Shown piece after piece: positions 17,820 through 27,360 of a DNA stretch of 64,000 bases. The notes beneath the pieces were generated by a model. It had not been told where the DNA came from, did no database searches, and saw only the letters and a program-made list of their open reading frames with translations. The stretch covers positions 86,215 through 150,214 of the forward strand of contig PXRI01000013.1 in NCBI GenBank assembly GCA_003021005.1, read 5' to 3'. Positions within the stretch are counted from its first letter, which is position 1. Every line of letters begins with the position of its first letter. Source of the DNA: Halobacteriales archaeon QS_1_69_70 (GTDB lineage: Archaea; Halobacteriota; Halobacteria; Halobacteriales; Haloarculaceae). The translations under genes were made by a program, and so were the position numbers.

Positions 17820-18812
17820 ATGACCCGACGGGACGTCGTGGCGCCGGGCGGGATGCCGTCGTTCGACGCGGTCGGCGAGATGGCCGAGCGGGCGGAGGCG
17901 CTAGGCTACGACCGGATCTCCGTCCCCGAGGTGACCGGCCGGGACGCGGTGACGGTGCTTGCGACGCTCGCCGAGCGCACCTACGCCATCGGGCTCTCGA
18001 ACGACGTATTCTCCCCGTGGGGCCGATCGTCCGCGATGCTCGGCCAGACCGGGGTGACGCTGCAGGAGGCAAGCGGCGGCCGGTACCGGATGGGCCTGGG
18101 CACCTCATCGCCGGCGCTCACCGAGCAGTGGCACCTCGGCGACTACGACCGGCCGCTCCGCCGCCTCCGGGAGACGATCGAGATCGTAAAGCAGGTCGCG
18201 AGCGGCGGCCGCCTCGAGTACGACGGCGAGGTGTTCGACGGCGGCGGCCTGGCGCTGCGTGGCGTCGAGCCCGCGACCGTACCGGTCGACGTCGCGGCGC
18301 TCGGCCCCAAGACGACCGAACTGGCGGGCCGGTTCGCCGACGGCTGGGTGCCCCAGCTGTTCACCACAGCTGCCCTCGAGGATCGGCTAGCGGATCTCAG
18401 ACGAGGCGCCGACCTCGGCGGCCGGGACCCGGCGGACCTCCGCGTCGCGGTCACCGTCCGCTCCTGTGCGCTCGAGGACGCGGCGCGGGCCCGGGAGGTC
18501 GCTCGCCGCCAGATCGCGTTCATGGTCGCCGCCTACGGCCCGTACTACCGGCAGTCGATCGCCCGGCAGGGGTTCGACGCCGAGACCGACGCGATCCACG
18601 GCGCCTGGACGGACGGCGACCGGGCCGATGCGGTGGCGGCGGTCACCGACGAGATGGTCGACGGCCTCGTCGCCGCCGGCACCCCCGAGACGGTCCGGGA
18701 GACGGTCGCGGGTTACGAGACCGTCGACGGCGTCGACGCCGTCCGGGTCGGGTTCTTCGGGGAGATGACCGCCAAGGAGCGGCGTCGGACGATGAACGAA
18801 CTGGAACCGTGA
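17820..18812 (+). CDS. F420-type LLM class oxidoreductase
   Basis: A 330-residue luciferase-like TIM-barrel protein. Recognisable family segments include FDAVGEMAERAEALGYDRISVPEV, a strand-3 segment FSPWGRSSAMLGQTGVTLQ, RYRMGLGTSSPALTEQWHL, VDVAALGPKTTELAGRFADGW and the late VRVGFFGE. In haloarchaea, which make F420 (cofD is in this window), such enzymes are usually F420-dependent dehydrogenases or reductases; the substrate is unknown. The open frame reaches back to 17670, but a cttatc element near 17791 lies about 25 bases before ATG 17820, favouring that start. ATG 17811 is possible. Confidence 0.85.
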   Translation: MTRRDVVAPGGMPSFDAVGEMAERAEALGYDRISVPEVTGRDAVTVLATLAERTYAIGLSNDVFSPWGRSSAMLGQTGVTLQEASGGRYRMGLGTSSPALTEQWHLGDYDRPLRRLRETIEIVKQVASGGRLEYDGEVFDGGGLALRGVEPATVPVDVAALGPKTTELAGRFADGWVPQLFTTAALEDRLADLRRGADLGGRDPADLRVAVTVRSCALEDAARAREVARRQIAFMVAAYGPYYRQSIARQGFDAETDAIHGAWTDGDRADAVAAVTDEMVDGLVAAGTPETVRETVAGYETVDGVDAVRVGFFGEMTAKERRRTMNELEP

Positions 18813-19099
18813 TCAGTCGCCACATGGTGGGGGCCGCCAGGGAATTGTAGGCGGACGCAAGGGAGCCAGGGGGCGGACGGCAGGGGCCCGCGGGCGGACG
18901 CAAGGCCGGCGGACATCCATCGCCGTCGCTCGCCGCCGGCCCCAGGCCGTGCTGTACGGACACGTCGCCGACGCCGCGATCAATCCGTCGGTCGATGAAC
19001 GGCTCGCGGCCGTCTCGGGTGGGTCCTAAGCCGGTCGATCGTGTCGGCAGTCCCGAGCGACACCACCGATCGGCTCTGGCGGGCAACGAGTCCCGGGTC
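18813..19099. other. Intergenic region with degenerate GC-rich direct repeats
   Basis: No gene is seen between the convergent LLM and epimerase genes. The part at about 18851-18913 consists of imperfect direct repeats of a gcggacgcaagg-like unit, spaced 20-30 bases apart. Confidence 0.45.
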
Positions 19100-20017
19100 T
19101 CAGTCATACTGCGCACAGACCCGCCGGATACCCTCGCGGAACCCGATCTCGGGCTCCCACCCGGTTTTCGCCCGCATCTTCGAGGGGTCGGCACAGGTGT
19201 CGTGGACGTACACGGACTCGGGAATCGGATTCTCGACGTACGCCGGCTCGACAGCCGTGCCCAGCTCCTCGTTGATGAGCTCGACGACGGTATTGAACGA
19301 GTACGAATCCCCGGTGCCGAGGTTGTAGATGCCGTCGAGTTCGTGGTCGGCGGCGAGCAGGAGGCCGCGGACGATGTCGTCGACGTGGGTGAAGTCGCGG
19401 GTCTGCTCCCCGTCGCCGTACAGCTCCGGGTTGCGGCCGTTCGCGACGTCGTCGGCGAACTGCGCGATGACGTTGGCGTACTCGCCCTTGTGTGCCTCTG
19501 CACCGCCGTAGCCCTGGTAGACGGAGAAAAAGCGCAGCCCGGCCATCGACATCCCGTGGTGGTTCGAGAAGTACTCCCCGTACCGCTCCCGGGCGAGTTT
19601 CGAGGCCTCGTAGCCGGTGTCGACCGCGACGGGCATGTCCTCGGGGGATGGTTCCGTGCGGCTCCCGTAGATGGAGGACGTGGAGGCGTAGACGACGGTC
19701 TCACAGCCGTCCTGGCGGGCCTGCTCGACGGCGTTGACGAACCCCTCGACGTTGACGCGGGCGCCGGTCGTCGGATCCGCTTCGTGCATCGCGTAGGAGG
19801 AAAGCGCCGCCAGGTGGTAGACCACGTCGACGTCCGTCGGGAGGTCCTCGTCGAGGACGCTCGCCCGCCGGTATTCGACGGCCTCGTCGAGGTTCGCGGG
19901 CGTCCCGAGGTGCTCGTCGTCGACGACCACGACGTCGTTGTCGGCGGCGAGCGCGTTCGCGAGGTTCGAGCCGATGAAGCCCGCCCCGCCCGTCACCAGG
20001 ATGCGGTTGCCCTGCAT
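19100..20017 (-). CDS. NAD-dependent nucleotide-sugar epimerase/dehydratase
   Basis: A 305-residue extended short-chain dehydrogenase (GalE/RfbB type). It has the NAD-binding motif GGAGFIG at residues 10-16, YHLAALSSYAMHE, the substrate-site segment YASTSSIYGS, catalytic YxxxK as YEASK, and family segments LRFFSVYQGYGG and FTHVDDIVRGLLLA. It should interconvert nucleotide-activated sugars for glycoprotein or polysaccharide synthesis; whether it is a UDP-glucose 4-epimerase or another enzyme cannot be decided. It stands alone. A sugar nucleotidyltransferase lies 2 kb away on the same strand. Confidence 0.88.
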   Translation of the reverse strand: MQGNRILVTGGAGFIGSNLANALAADNDVVVVDDEHLGTPANLDEAVEYRRASVLDEDLPTDVDVVYHLAALSSYAMHEADPTTGARVNVEGFVNAVEQARQDGCETVVYASTSSIYGSRTEPSPEDMPVAVDTGYEASKLARERYGEYFSNHHGMSMAGLRFFSVYQGYGGAEAHKGEYANVIAQFADDVANGRNPELYGDGEQTRDFTHVDDIVRGLLLAADHELDGIYNLGTGDSYSFNTVVELINEELGTAVEPAYVENPIPESVYVHDTCADPSKMRAKTGWEPEIGFREGIRRVCAQYD

Positions 20018-20169
20018 GGATCCGTGTGCTCGGACGGTCGCGGGAGACGTATTAACGCCCCGGTAATCGTCGGTCGGAGGCCGGACGGATAGTCAGCCAC
20101 CCGTCGGACGTTAGCCAAAAGGTTGATTGAAGGCCAGCGGTTCCGTTCACGCCCCGGCAGGCCAATCAC

Positions 20170-20415
20170 ATGTCCGAAACACCCTCACCTTCCTCCGAGA
20201 CGGACCCCGGATTGCTCGATCTCTGGCCGGCGATCGAAGAGAACGTCACCAGCAGGTTCGGGGAGGACGTCGAGGTGACGGTGACCGAGTACGACGACCA
20301 CCTCGACGTCCGCATCATGCCGAACGGCGCGGTCGAGGAGATCGAGGCCGAACACGAGGACCTCACCGTCGTGCCGTACAACGCATGCCAGATGACCATC
20401 CGGACCGAGGAATGA
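20170..20415 (+). CDS. Small acidic protein, function unknown
   Basis: An 81-residue acidic protein, predicted alpha/beta, with two beta-strand-like segments (DVEVTVTEY, HLDVRIMPNG) and a Cys near the end (PYNACQMTIRTEE). Codon use is strongly GC3-biased like real haloarchaeal genes, and it opens with a normal ATG. I do not recognise the family. It lies alone between two genes on the opposite strand. Confidence 0.65.
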   Translation: MSETPSPSSETDPGLLDLWPAIEENVTSRFGEDVEVTVTEYDDHLDVRIMPNGAVEEIEAEHEDLTVVPYNACQMTIRTEE

Positions 20416-20509
20416 ACCACAGTGGTACGTCTCCTGGCCTGCTCACGTGACGCTGGGCGCTCTCATCGACGCCCGCTGGACCAGGAAAACTGAGGGGACC
20501 GTCGAGGCC

Positions 20510-21632
20510 TCATGACCCCGACCCGTCGGTCACCTCGACCCAAAAGTGGAGCTGGTGGTCGGCCTCGGCGGCGGTCGGGTCGGCCGGCGGGTCACCCCGG
20601 TACAGGAGGAACTTGACGCGCCGGTCCTCGCCGGCGAACTCGCGGGCGGTCCCCGCGTCGAGTTCGAGCGGTCGCTCCCGGATGTCGGTTTCGTTGTGTG
20701 CGATGGTGACCGAGTAACGGTCCAGTCGCGCCCGGTCGGTTACCGTCGACCGGTTGTCCTCGATGTCGACCGCTTGGAGCTGGACCACCACCGTGTACTC
20801 GACCGGCTCGTACTCGTTGTTCTCCACGCCGACGTGGATAGATTTCGATTCGTTCGGCGACAGCGTCTCCGGGTAGCCGAACGTGACCAGGTCGCCGTCC
20901 TCCTCTTCCGTCAGGACGTAGAACTGCGTGAACTGCTCGCCCTGCTGGGGGACGGCGACGGCGTAGACGACGCTCGTGGTCGCCAGGAGGATCGCGACCG
21001 CGAGTGCCACGTTCAGCGCAGCGTCGAGCGTCGAATCCGGGTCGGTAACCTCGGACCGCCCGTCGGCGTACCACTCCCGGTACGGCACGCGGAACCGCTC
21101 GGATGCCGGCAGCTCCCAGCGGCGCAGCGCTGCCAGGACCGACGCCAGGACGGTGAACAGACTGATGGTGACGAGGATCGGCACGAGACGGATGCCGCGC
21201 GGTCCGTTCGATGCCGTCGATGCCACGGTCCCCGAGCCCGCCGCCGTTCCCGTCCGCGTTCGTGTCGACCGGTCCGGCCTCGGCGTCCATGGCCGACTCC
21301 TCGTCGGCTGCGGCCGATGCCGACTCCCCGGCCGACTCCTCGTCATCTCCGGCCGTCGCCGACTCCGCGGCGTCCGGACCGCCGGCCTCCGCCACCGGTC
21401 CCGCGGTCGTGGGCGGCTCGCCCGCCTCGGGGAACAGGGCCGCGATGAAGGCGTAGCCCGGCACGAACAGGACGAAGACGAGGCCGACGACGACCCGGAC
21501 CGGCGAGTCGTTTACGACCGGGAGGAAGACGGCGAGGTTGGTGAGCGCGACGACGGCGAGCACCGCGGCCAGGTCCGCCGGCAGGTTCCGGACCGGCGAC
21601 GGCAACAGCAGCCACACCCGCTCGCGGTCCAT
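20510..21632 (-). pseudogene. DUF1616 membrane protein, broken by an internal deletion
   Basis: The N-terminal half reads from ATG 21632: two helices with VRVVVGLVFVLFVPGYAFIAALFPE, an acidic linker, then DRGIDGIER. The C-terminal half continues in another frame from about 21196 with GIRLVPILVTISLFTVLAS, the helix before YAVAVPQQGEQF, and the extracellular domain FTQFYVLTEEEDGD. In intact family members a hydrophobic segment of about two dozen residues lies between GIER and GIRL; here the two are almost fused. A deletion of some 70 bases, not a multiple of three, has therefore removed a helix and shifted the frame. The linker before it is an Ala/Glu/Asp low-complexity stretch. No intact copy is in the window. 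Confidence 0.75.
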
Positions 21633-21913
21633 ACCGTCGGGTGCCACCCGACGGTGAAAAATGGGTCGGTCACGACCGCCGGACGGGCGTCATGTCCGGG
21701 CACCGCCGGGGATCGGCCGTCCTGGTCCGATCGGTGCGGTGGCGGTCTTGGCGGGACACTCGACACCGACAGCCCCAATGGACAGTGACAGGGGCATGGA
21801 CGACCACGACACGGCGCAGGCCGGCTGCACCACCGGAGACCCCCGGGGTCCGGCAGGGAGATATCCCGAGTCGCGGATCGGCCTCTGGGTCGCTGGAGGC
21901 GTCGCGACGGGGG
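21633..21913. other. Gene-free spacer
   Basis: I see no gene between the DUF1616 start and the small helical protein. The open frames here are shadows without recognisable protein features. Confidence 0.45.
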
Positions 21914-22192
21914 CTATCCGGGCTCCCGCCGTGCCAGGTCCTCGGCGAGTGCGCGAGCCCGGGCCAGGTGCGCGTTGGCACGCCCGTTTCCGGTCGCCTC
22001 GACCTCCGCCAGGAGGTCCCTGACGACCGCCGCGCGCTCGACGACCACCCTGTCCTCACAGGAGCGCATGTCCCCGGCGACGGCTTCGGCCTCGCCGAGA
22101 AGGCGGCGCGCGCGCCGTTCGACGGGCAGCTGGGCCGTGGCCGCGAGGTGGTCGTGGAGGCGCTCGGCGGCCGACCGTATGTCGTCGGTCAC
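21914..22192 (-). CDS. Small alpha-helical protein coupled to a nucleotidyltransferase
   Basis: A 92-residue, almost entirely alpha-helical protein (SAAERLHDHLAATAQLPVER, LLGEAEAVAGDMRSCEDR, VVRDLLAEVEATGNGRAN). It starts at GTG 22192, overlapping the stop of the nucleotidyltransferase gene (GTGA), which fixes the start and shows cotranscription. I do not recognise the family; it could be a small partner or regulator of the enzyme, but this is inference. Confidence 0.6.
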   Translation of the reverse strand: MTDDIRSAAERLHDHLAATAQLPVERRARRLLGEAEAVAGDMRSCEDRVVVERAAVVRDLLAEVEATGNGRANAHLARARALAEDLARREPG

Positions 22193-22887
22193 AGCCGGGC
22201 CTCCGCGCGGTCGCGGTCGGCCGCCTCGTTGACGTTCACCCGCCAGCCCGACAGCCGAACCGTCTCGACGGTGCCGCCGTTGTCGAGCAGCCACCCGATA
22301 GCGTCGGTGAGTTCGTACTCGCCGCGCGCGGAGGGCTCGATGGCGCGGCAGGCCTCGAAGATCCGCTGCGAGAAGGCGAAACAGCCCGTGGTGGCCAGCC
22401 TCGACGGCGGATCGTCGGGTTTCTCGACGATCCCGACGACCTCGCCGCCCGCCACCTCCAGGACCCCCCCGCGCGTGGCGCGGTCCCGGCTCACCCGCTC
22501 GACGAGCAGGGTGGCGTCCGCCGACCGGTCGCGATGCCGGCGCCGGACGTCGCCCACGTTGGCCCGGAGGACGTTGTCGCCGTTGACCTGGAGGAACGAC
22601 CCGGCGAGGAACGGCTCCGCCCGGTGGACGGCGTCGGCCAGTCCCCGCCGGGCCGGTTGCTCGACGTACATGACAGGCCGGCCCCGGTGGGTCGAGCCGA
22701 ACCGGTCCCGGATTCGGCCGCCCAGGTAGCCGATGACGACCACGAACTCCTCGACGTGGGGCGCCAGGGCGTCGAAGGCATGCGAAAGGAGGGGCCGGCC
22801 GGCCACCTCGAGGAGGCCCTTCGGCCGGTCGTCGGTCAGTGGCCCGAGCCGGGAGCCCCGGCCGGCGGCGGGGACCAGGCCCTGCAT
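22189..22887 (-). CDS. Sugar-phosphate nucleotidyltransferase
   Basis: A 232-residue enzyme of the glucose-1-phosphate nucleotidyltransferase (RfbA/GlmU-like) group. The activating motif LVPAAGRGSRLGPLTDDRPKG at the N-terminus binds the nucleotide. LLEVAGRPLLSHAFDAL, the segment LQVNGDNVLRANVGDV with its metal-binding Asp, and GEYELTDAIGWLLDNGG complete the fold. There is no C-terminal left-handed beta-helix, so it is the short transferase-only form. It probably makes NDP-sugars for cell-surface glycans, consistent with the epimerase gene nearby. ATG 22887 is chosen because the family begins with M-x-x-L-V-P-A-A-G. Confidence 0.87.
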   Translation of the reverse strand: MQGLVPAAGRGSRLGPLTDDRPKGLLEVAGRPLLSHAFDALAPHVEEFVVVIGYLGGRIRDRFGSTHRGRPVMYVEQPARRGLADAVHRAEPFLAGSFLQVNGDNVLRANVGDVRRRHRDRSADATLLVERVSRDRATRGGVLEVAGGEVVGIVEKPDDPPSRLATTGCFAFSQRIFEACRAIEPSARGEYELTDAIGWLLDNGGTVETVRLSGWRVNVNEAADRDRAEARL

Positions 22888-23002
22888 GCCCGGTACTGTG
22901 GGTGTGGGTGGCAAAAGCGCTCGGGCGCCCGGGCCGTCCGGCCGTGCGTGGCGATCGCGGACGGCGTGAACCCGGGAACGGAGCCGGTTCGTCGGCCTCG
23001 AC

Positions 23003-23167
23003 TTACGGCTCGTCGGTGACGAGGAACGTCCGGCCGGCCCGCCGCTCGAGGTAGGCGGCGTCGGCCTCCCGGGCGTACCGGCGGACCCGGGTCGTCGGGA
23101 GGTCGCTGACCTCGAGGACGCCGTTGTGGGTCGGTTCTGCGCTCACCGGCGGGGCTTCGATCGACAT
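23003..23167 (-). CDS. Small basic protein with its own promoter
   Basis: A 54-residue protein beginning MSIEAPPVSAEPTHNGVLEV and ending in a helical basic stretch with TTRVRRYAREADAAYLERR. The start is set by a good TATA element (ctttatcc) about 25-33 bases upstream on the minus strand (about 23193-23200), the classic leaderless arrangement. I do not recognise the protein. The stop-free frame extends much further upstream but has no protein character there. Confidence 0.55.
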   Translation of the reverse strand: MSIEAPPVSAEPTHNGVLEVSDLPTTRVRRYAREADAAYLERRAGRTFLVTDEP

Positions 23168-23458
23168 GTCCCGACCGAGGGGACACACGGATAAAGGCCC
23201 GCGCCTAGTCCGCGGTGAAAGTGAAAGTGTTCGCCAGGAGCGCGCCTGACGGGACGACACTGGATCGGCGGTGTTCGAACGGGGCGACGGCGGGGGGTCG
23301 GCCGACGGGGCATGAACGGACGGACCGCTTCGACTGCCGGACGGCCCGCTCCGACTGCCGAACGCACCCACGTTGATCGCAGTCCGGTCGCCCGTCACGG
23401 TCGCCCGGAAACGTGGATCGATGCGATCCGGACGTTCGGGAAATCACGTCCGACAGTA
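23168..23458. other. Intergenic region, no gene seen
   Basis: Apart from the promoter of the small protein at about 23193-23200, this stretch holds imperfect repeats of gaccgcttcgactgccg / gcccgctccgactgccg around 23323-23360 and nothing else I can support. Confidence 0.4.
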
Positions 23459-24973
23459 TCAGTAGACCGCGTCCTGGACGGCCTCGTCGAGGTCCTCGTA
23501 CGCGGCGAGGTGCGAACGCCGCTCGGCGCGCAGTTCCCGGAGCCTCCGCTCGTGATCCGGGAGGTTGTCGGCGACGTCGAAGGCGTCGACGTCGAGGCCC
23601 GGCACCTCCCCGGGGACGGTCAGCCCGGTGGCGTCGTCGACGGTCCAGGCCACCCGGTCGCGGGCGAGTTCGCGCAGGATGGTGACCGTGTCCTCCACGC
23701 CGACGTCCGTCCCGGGGTCGCCGACGTGACCGGTGTTGAGGACGTAGCAGTCGACGTCGAGGTCCGCGATGAGGTCACGGAACCGGTTGCCCTCCTCGCC
23801 CGCCGGGCCGACGATGAACGGGTTCGTGCCCACGACGCGGACGGATTCGCCGGCCCGCGAGGGGTCGCCCGCGCTGGTCCGGATGGACTCGCCGAGCATG
23901 AACGCCGCGGCGGCCTCCTCGGTCGTCAGCCGGGCCACCGGCGGCATCGCCGGGTTCCGCGTGATGAAAAACACCTGGTCGAGGCGGTCGAGGTCGATGG
24001 CGTCGTCGGCGGACGCCAGATGCTCCCGCCGGACGACCGCGCGGCCGTTCGCGGTGTGTTCGTCGCTGTCGAACTCGACCGCGCCGTCCGGCCCGACGGC
24101 GACGTTCTCCAGGACGGCCGACTCGTGGGTCGCCGCGTCGTACACCGCCGGCTGTTCCGCGCGCTCCAGCCCGATGGTCTTGACGTAGAGCCCGTTGCCC
24201 TCGCTGCCGGCGACGGTCCCGTCCGGTAGCAGTGCACAGACGTCGTCCTGCAGCAGTACTGCGTCCTCGGGGGGATCGAGCCCCATGCCGTGGGCGGTCA
24301 GCGTCGACTTGCCGGTCGCCGACAGCCCGAGGAACAGCTGGCCGACGGTCTCGGTGGTGCCGTCGTCGGCCGCCAGCCGGACGCGTTTCGAGCCGGCATG
24401 CAGCCCGAGGCCGCCTCGCTGTTTCGCCCGGAACATGAACAGCCGGAGGAACGACTTCTTCGCCTCCCCGGTGTAGTCGCTGCCGAGCACGGCCGTCACC
24501 CCCGCCTCGGGCAGCACGCGGATGGCGACGTCGTCGAGGTCGGGAACCTGAACCGTCACGAAGTCCGGCTCGTCGTCCGGCGCGGCCGGCTCGAACAGCT
24601 CCGCCACCGCGAGCGCGATGCGGCCGTGCTCGCGGGGCACGTAGTACCGACAGGTGAACGAGAGCGCCTCGTGGCGCCCGACCTGGCGGTCGAGACACAC
24701 CATCTCGTGGGTCCGTGCGTACTCGACCGCGGTCTCGACGTGGCCGTAGTCGGTCGCGTCGAAATCGTCGTCGAGGGCGTTCTTCGTCCGGTCGGCACAC
24801 CGGGAGCGGTGCACGGTCACGTAGGCGGGCGACCCGTACTCCGTCGTGGTCTCGAGAGTGCTCGAGAACGCCCTGAGTCGCGCCCTCGAGGGGTCGTACG
24901 TCACGTTCTCGGCGGCGGCCGGATCGGGAAGCGCCGTCCGGAAATCGGGCACTCGTAGCCCGGTGTCGGACAT
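23459..24973 (-). CDS. pckA: Phosphoenolpyruvate carboxykinase (ATP)
   Basis: A 504-residue enzyme catalysing oxaloacetate + ATP to PEP + CO2 + ADP, the gluconeogenic branch point. The PCK-specific P-loop GLSATGKSTLTAHG, the metal-binding LLQDDVCALLPDG, the segment NGLYVKTIGLERAEQP and the adenine-binding FFITRNPAMPPVARLT are all present, marking the ATP-dependent type. Length is close to normal. ATG 24973 is preferred; a cttatca element 29-36 bases upstream is a good TATA box. It is monocistronic, with the small-protein gene downstream separated by nearly 300 bases. Confidence 0.9.
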   Translation of the reverse strand: MSDTGLRVPDFRTALPDPAAAENVTYDPSRARLRAFSSTLETTTEYGSPAYVTVHRSRCADRTKNALDDDFDATDYGHVETAVEYARTHEMVCLDRQVGRHEALSFTCRYYVPREHGRIALAVAELFEPAAPDDEPDFVTVQVPDLDDVAIRVLPEAGVTAVLGSDYTGEAKKSFLRLFMFRAKQRGGLGLHAGSKRVRLAADDGTTETVGQLFLGLSATGKSTLTAHGMGLDPPEDAVLLQDDVCALLPDGTVAGSEGNGLYVKTIGLERAEQPAVYDAATHESAVLENVAVGPDGAVEFDSDEHTANGRAVVRREHLASADDAIDLDRLDQVFFITRNPAMPPVARLTTEEAAAAFMLGESIRTSAGDPSRAGESVRVVGTNPFIVGPAGEEGNRFRDLIADLDVDCYVLNTGHVGDPGTDVGVEDTVTILRELARDRVAWTVDDATGLTVPGEVPGLDVDAFDVADNLPDHERRLRELRAERRSHLAAYEDLDEAVQDAVY

Positions 24974-25000
24974 CGTGGCGGGGTATGCGAGCGAGGACTG

Positions 25001-25010
25001 ATAAGTCCCG
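25001..25010 (-). promoter_or_regulatory. TATA box of pckA
   Basis: On the minus strand acttatca is centred about 32 bases upstream of the ATG at 24973. It is the only AT-rich element in this GC-rich stretch. Confidence 0.5.
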
Positions 25011-25099
25011 GCGTTCCGGCCTGGGTGACGAACCACACACGCCGGGTAGTCGGGGCCGCGCCGATCCGGGTTCGATGCGTCCGGTCGGCCCGCCCCGGG

Positions 25100-27268
25100 T
25101 CAGGCGACGTTCGCCGGCCGTCCGTCCGGCGACGGGGCGAGACAGCTCTCGGCGGCGTTCAGCGCGGCCCGCGCCGTCCCCGGCCCGACGCCCTCGGGGG
25201 CGAACTCGGCGCGCTGGTAGGCGACGGTGAGCCGTTCGAGCGCCGCCGCCCGCTCGTCGGACAGTTCGGCGTCGGCGTCGCGGTAGAACTCCCAGTGGGT
25301 CCGCGGGTCGCCCTCGACGGTCGCCTCGGTGGACAGCTGGCGGCGGACGGCCCCGTAGCCGATGCGGACCGCCTCGTCCGGCGCACCACCCCCGAGTCGG
25401 GCACGGGCGACGTCCAGGGCCTGCGGGCCGTCGAGGGTCGCGGAGGGACCGTCTCCGGCCGCGTCGGGGGTCGTCCCGTCGCCCGACGGCCCCGGCGACG
25501 CCTCGCCGTCCGGGGCGTCGCTGACGGCCGGCGCTCCGTCCTCCTGGGACGGGACCGGGGCCTCGCTCGCGCCGCGACGACGGAGGAGCAACGCCGCCCC
25601 GGCCACCCCGCCAAGCAAGAGCGCCAGGGCGGACGCGGCGAGCCCGAGGAGCGCCTGGTCGGAGAGGGTCCGGAGGAACGCGCTGCCGGCGGCGAGCTGC
25701 CGGAGTTCGCCGAGAAGCGTCGTGTCCGTGTCGGTGCCGTCCGTGGCCGCGACGTCGTCCGCCCGGAGGTGTCGCGTCGTGGTGGTCGGTCCGAGGTTGG
25801 TCTCCGGCTCCTCGTAGTCGGCCGTGACCGACCAGGCGCCGCGGCCGCCGGTGTCCCGCGGGACGCGGACCCGGTAGTGGCCGTCCCCGTCGGTCGTGGC
25901 TGTCTCGCGGGTTTTGCCGTCGACGTTCACGCCGACGCGCTGGTCCGGGACGGGCCGGTCGTTCGCGGTCAGTTGCCCCGAGATGACCAGCTCCTCGCCG
26001 TCGAGGGTCCCCTCGAGGGTGAGGTTGGTCCCGGTAGAGTCGACGGTCACCGGCACGGTCCCCTCCGTCGGTTCGAGCGCCGTACCGTTCCGCGACACCC
26101 GGACGGTGACGGTGCGCTCGCCGTCGTCGACCGTCGCCGGCACCGACCCGCCGAGGCTGACCGCCCCGTCCTCGCCGGTGCGTCCGGTCGCAACCTGCTC
26201 CGCCCCGACGAACACCCGGGCGGGCGCCCCCGGAACGGCCCGACCGAGGACCGACACTCGGACCCGGACCGGCACCGTGTCGCCGAACGCGACGCTGTCG
26301 TCGTCCACGTCGACGTCCACGGCGACGGGCGACGCCGCAACGACCACGGAGGTGGTCGCGTTCGACGCGAGGAAGGGGTCCAGGCCGGTCGGCTCGTACC
26401 ACGCCCGGACCGTCGTCGGGCCCGTCGTCGTGGTCACGGGTCGGTAGGTCGCCTCGTACCGGCCGTCCGCGTCGGTCTCGGCCGTCGCGACCGTCCGGTC
26501 GTCCACCGTCACGGCGACGGTTCGACCGGCCAGCGCGGTCCCGTTCTCGGCGGTCAGCCGGCCCGCGACGACGACCGGCTGCCGGAAGGACGCGGTGGTG
26601 TCCGTCGTCGAGGCCGACAACCGCGTGGGCGTGAACTCCGTCTCCTGGACCTCGAGTGTGGCTCTGCGGACGTCCATGACCGTCTCGTTCGTCGCCCGGC
26701 GCGCGTCGCCGTAGTCGCGGCCCGTCCGGTTCTCGAGGCGGGCGAACCGCTCGTCCAGCGACCCGCCGAGCGCCCGGATCCGGTCGCTCCGTTCGGTCAG
26801 TTCCCGCGCCAGCCGGCGGCTCCGCTCCCGGTCGCCCGTCGCACGCGCCGCCTGGTACTCCTCGTAGGTGTCCCAGTAGGCGTCGGTCTCGTTCGCGAGC
26901 GCCCGCTGCTCGTCCCGGGTTTTCTCGAACGTTCGGGCCGTGGCGTTGTCGCCGGTGCGGTCCCGCTCGACGGAGACGTACCGGTCGAGGTGGTCGGGAT
27001 AGTCGTCGTCGAGGCGGTCGCAGGCGACGGCCTCGCCGGCCGAGATGGCCTCCGCGCAGTCGAGGTGTATCTCCGTCATCCGGCCGGCCAGCCAGGCCTG
27101 GACCGCCGCCAGGTCGCCCTCCTCGCCGACCTCCGCCGGTCGCTCGTGGTGGGTCCCGTTGTCGCCGCCGTGGCCGGAGGCGTCGGCGACCGACACCGCG
27201 CCGACGCCCGGGCCGACACAGAGCCCGACGACCACCAGGAGGACCCCGAACGCGTGGGACCGTCTCAC
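25100..27268 (-). CDS. Secreted/anchored Ig-like protein with DUF4129 tail
   Basis: A 722-residue membrane-anchored surface protein. A signal peptide (FGVLLVVVGLCVGPGVGA) is followed by a helical domain rich in charged residues (about 50-200), then three or four Ig-like/carboxypeptidase-regulatory-type repeats (about 205-500: VVVAGRLTAENGTALAGRTV, GQLTANDRPVPDQRVGVNVD). One transmembrane helix comes near residue 555, and a cytoplasmic DUF4129-like tail (ALDVARARLGGGAPDEAVRI) ends the protein. It is like the C-terminal two thirds of the transglutaminase-fold protein of the first cluster but without a transglutaminase core. It is divergent from the DUF58 gene of the second MoxR cluster, with an AT-rich shared promoter region. 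Confidence 0.82.
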   Translation of the reverse strand: MRRSHAFGVLLVVVGLCVGPGVGAVSVADASGHGGDNGTHHERPAEVGEEGDLAAVQAWLAGRMTEIHLDCAEAISAGEAVACDRLDDDYPDHLDRYVSVERDRTGDNATARTFEKTRDEQRALANETDAYWDTYEEYQAARATGDRERSRRLARELTERSDRIRALGGSLDERFARLENRTGRDYGDARRATNETVMDVRRATLEVQETEFTPTRLSASTTDTTASFRQPVVVAGRLTAENGTALAGRTVAVTVDDRTVATAETDADGRYEATYRPVTTTTGPTTVRAWYEPTGLDPFLASNATTSVVVAASPVAVDVDVDDDSVAFGDTVPVRVRVSVLGRAVPGAPARVFVGAEQVATGRTGEDGAVSLGGSVPATVDDGERTVTVRVSRNGTALEPTEGTVPVTVDSTGTNLTLEGTLDGEELVISGQLTANDRPVPDQRVGVNVDGKTRETATTDGDGHYRVRVPRDTGGRGAWSVTADYEEPETNLGPTTTTRHLRADDVAATDGTDTDTTLLGELRQLAAGSAFLRTLSDQALLGLAASALALLLGGVAGAALLLRRRGASEAPVPSQEDGAPAVSDAPDGEASPGPSGDGTTPDAAGDGPSATLDGPQALDVARARLGGGAPDEAVRIGYGAVRRQLSTEATVEGDPRTHWEFYRDADAELSDERAAALERLTVAYQRAEFAPEGVGPGTARAALNAAESCLAPSPDGRPANVA

Positions 27269-27360
27269 CGTACAGGAGGCCGCGCTTCCACTCGTATAAA
27301 ACCTCTTTATGCCGCCGGGCGACCGATGCGTTCAACTGTCGAGTCCGCGATAGGGGAGCC
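27269..27360. promoter_or_regulatory. Divergent promoter region of the second MoxR cluster
   Basis: An AT-rich core (tataaaacctctttat, 27294-27309) lies between the two divergent starts at 27268 and 27361. Read in one direction it gives a ttttata element about 30 bases before 27268. In the other it gives ctttat about 53 bases before 27361. Confidence 0.45.
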
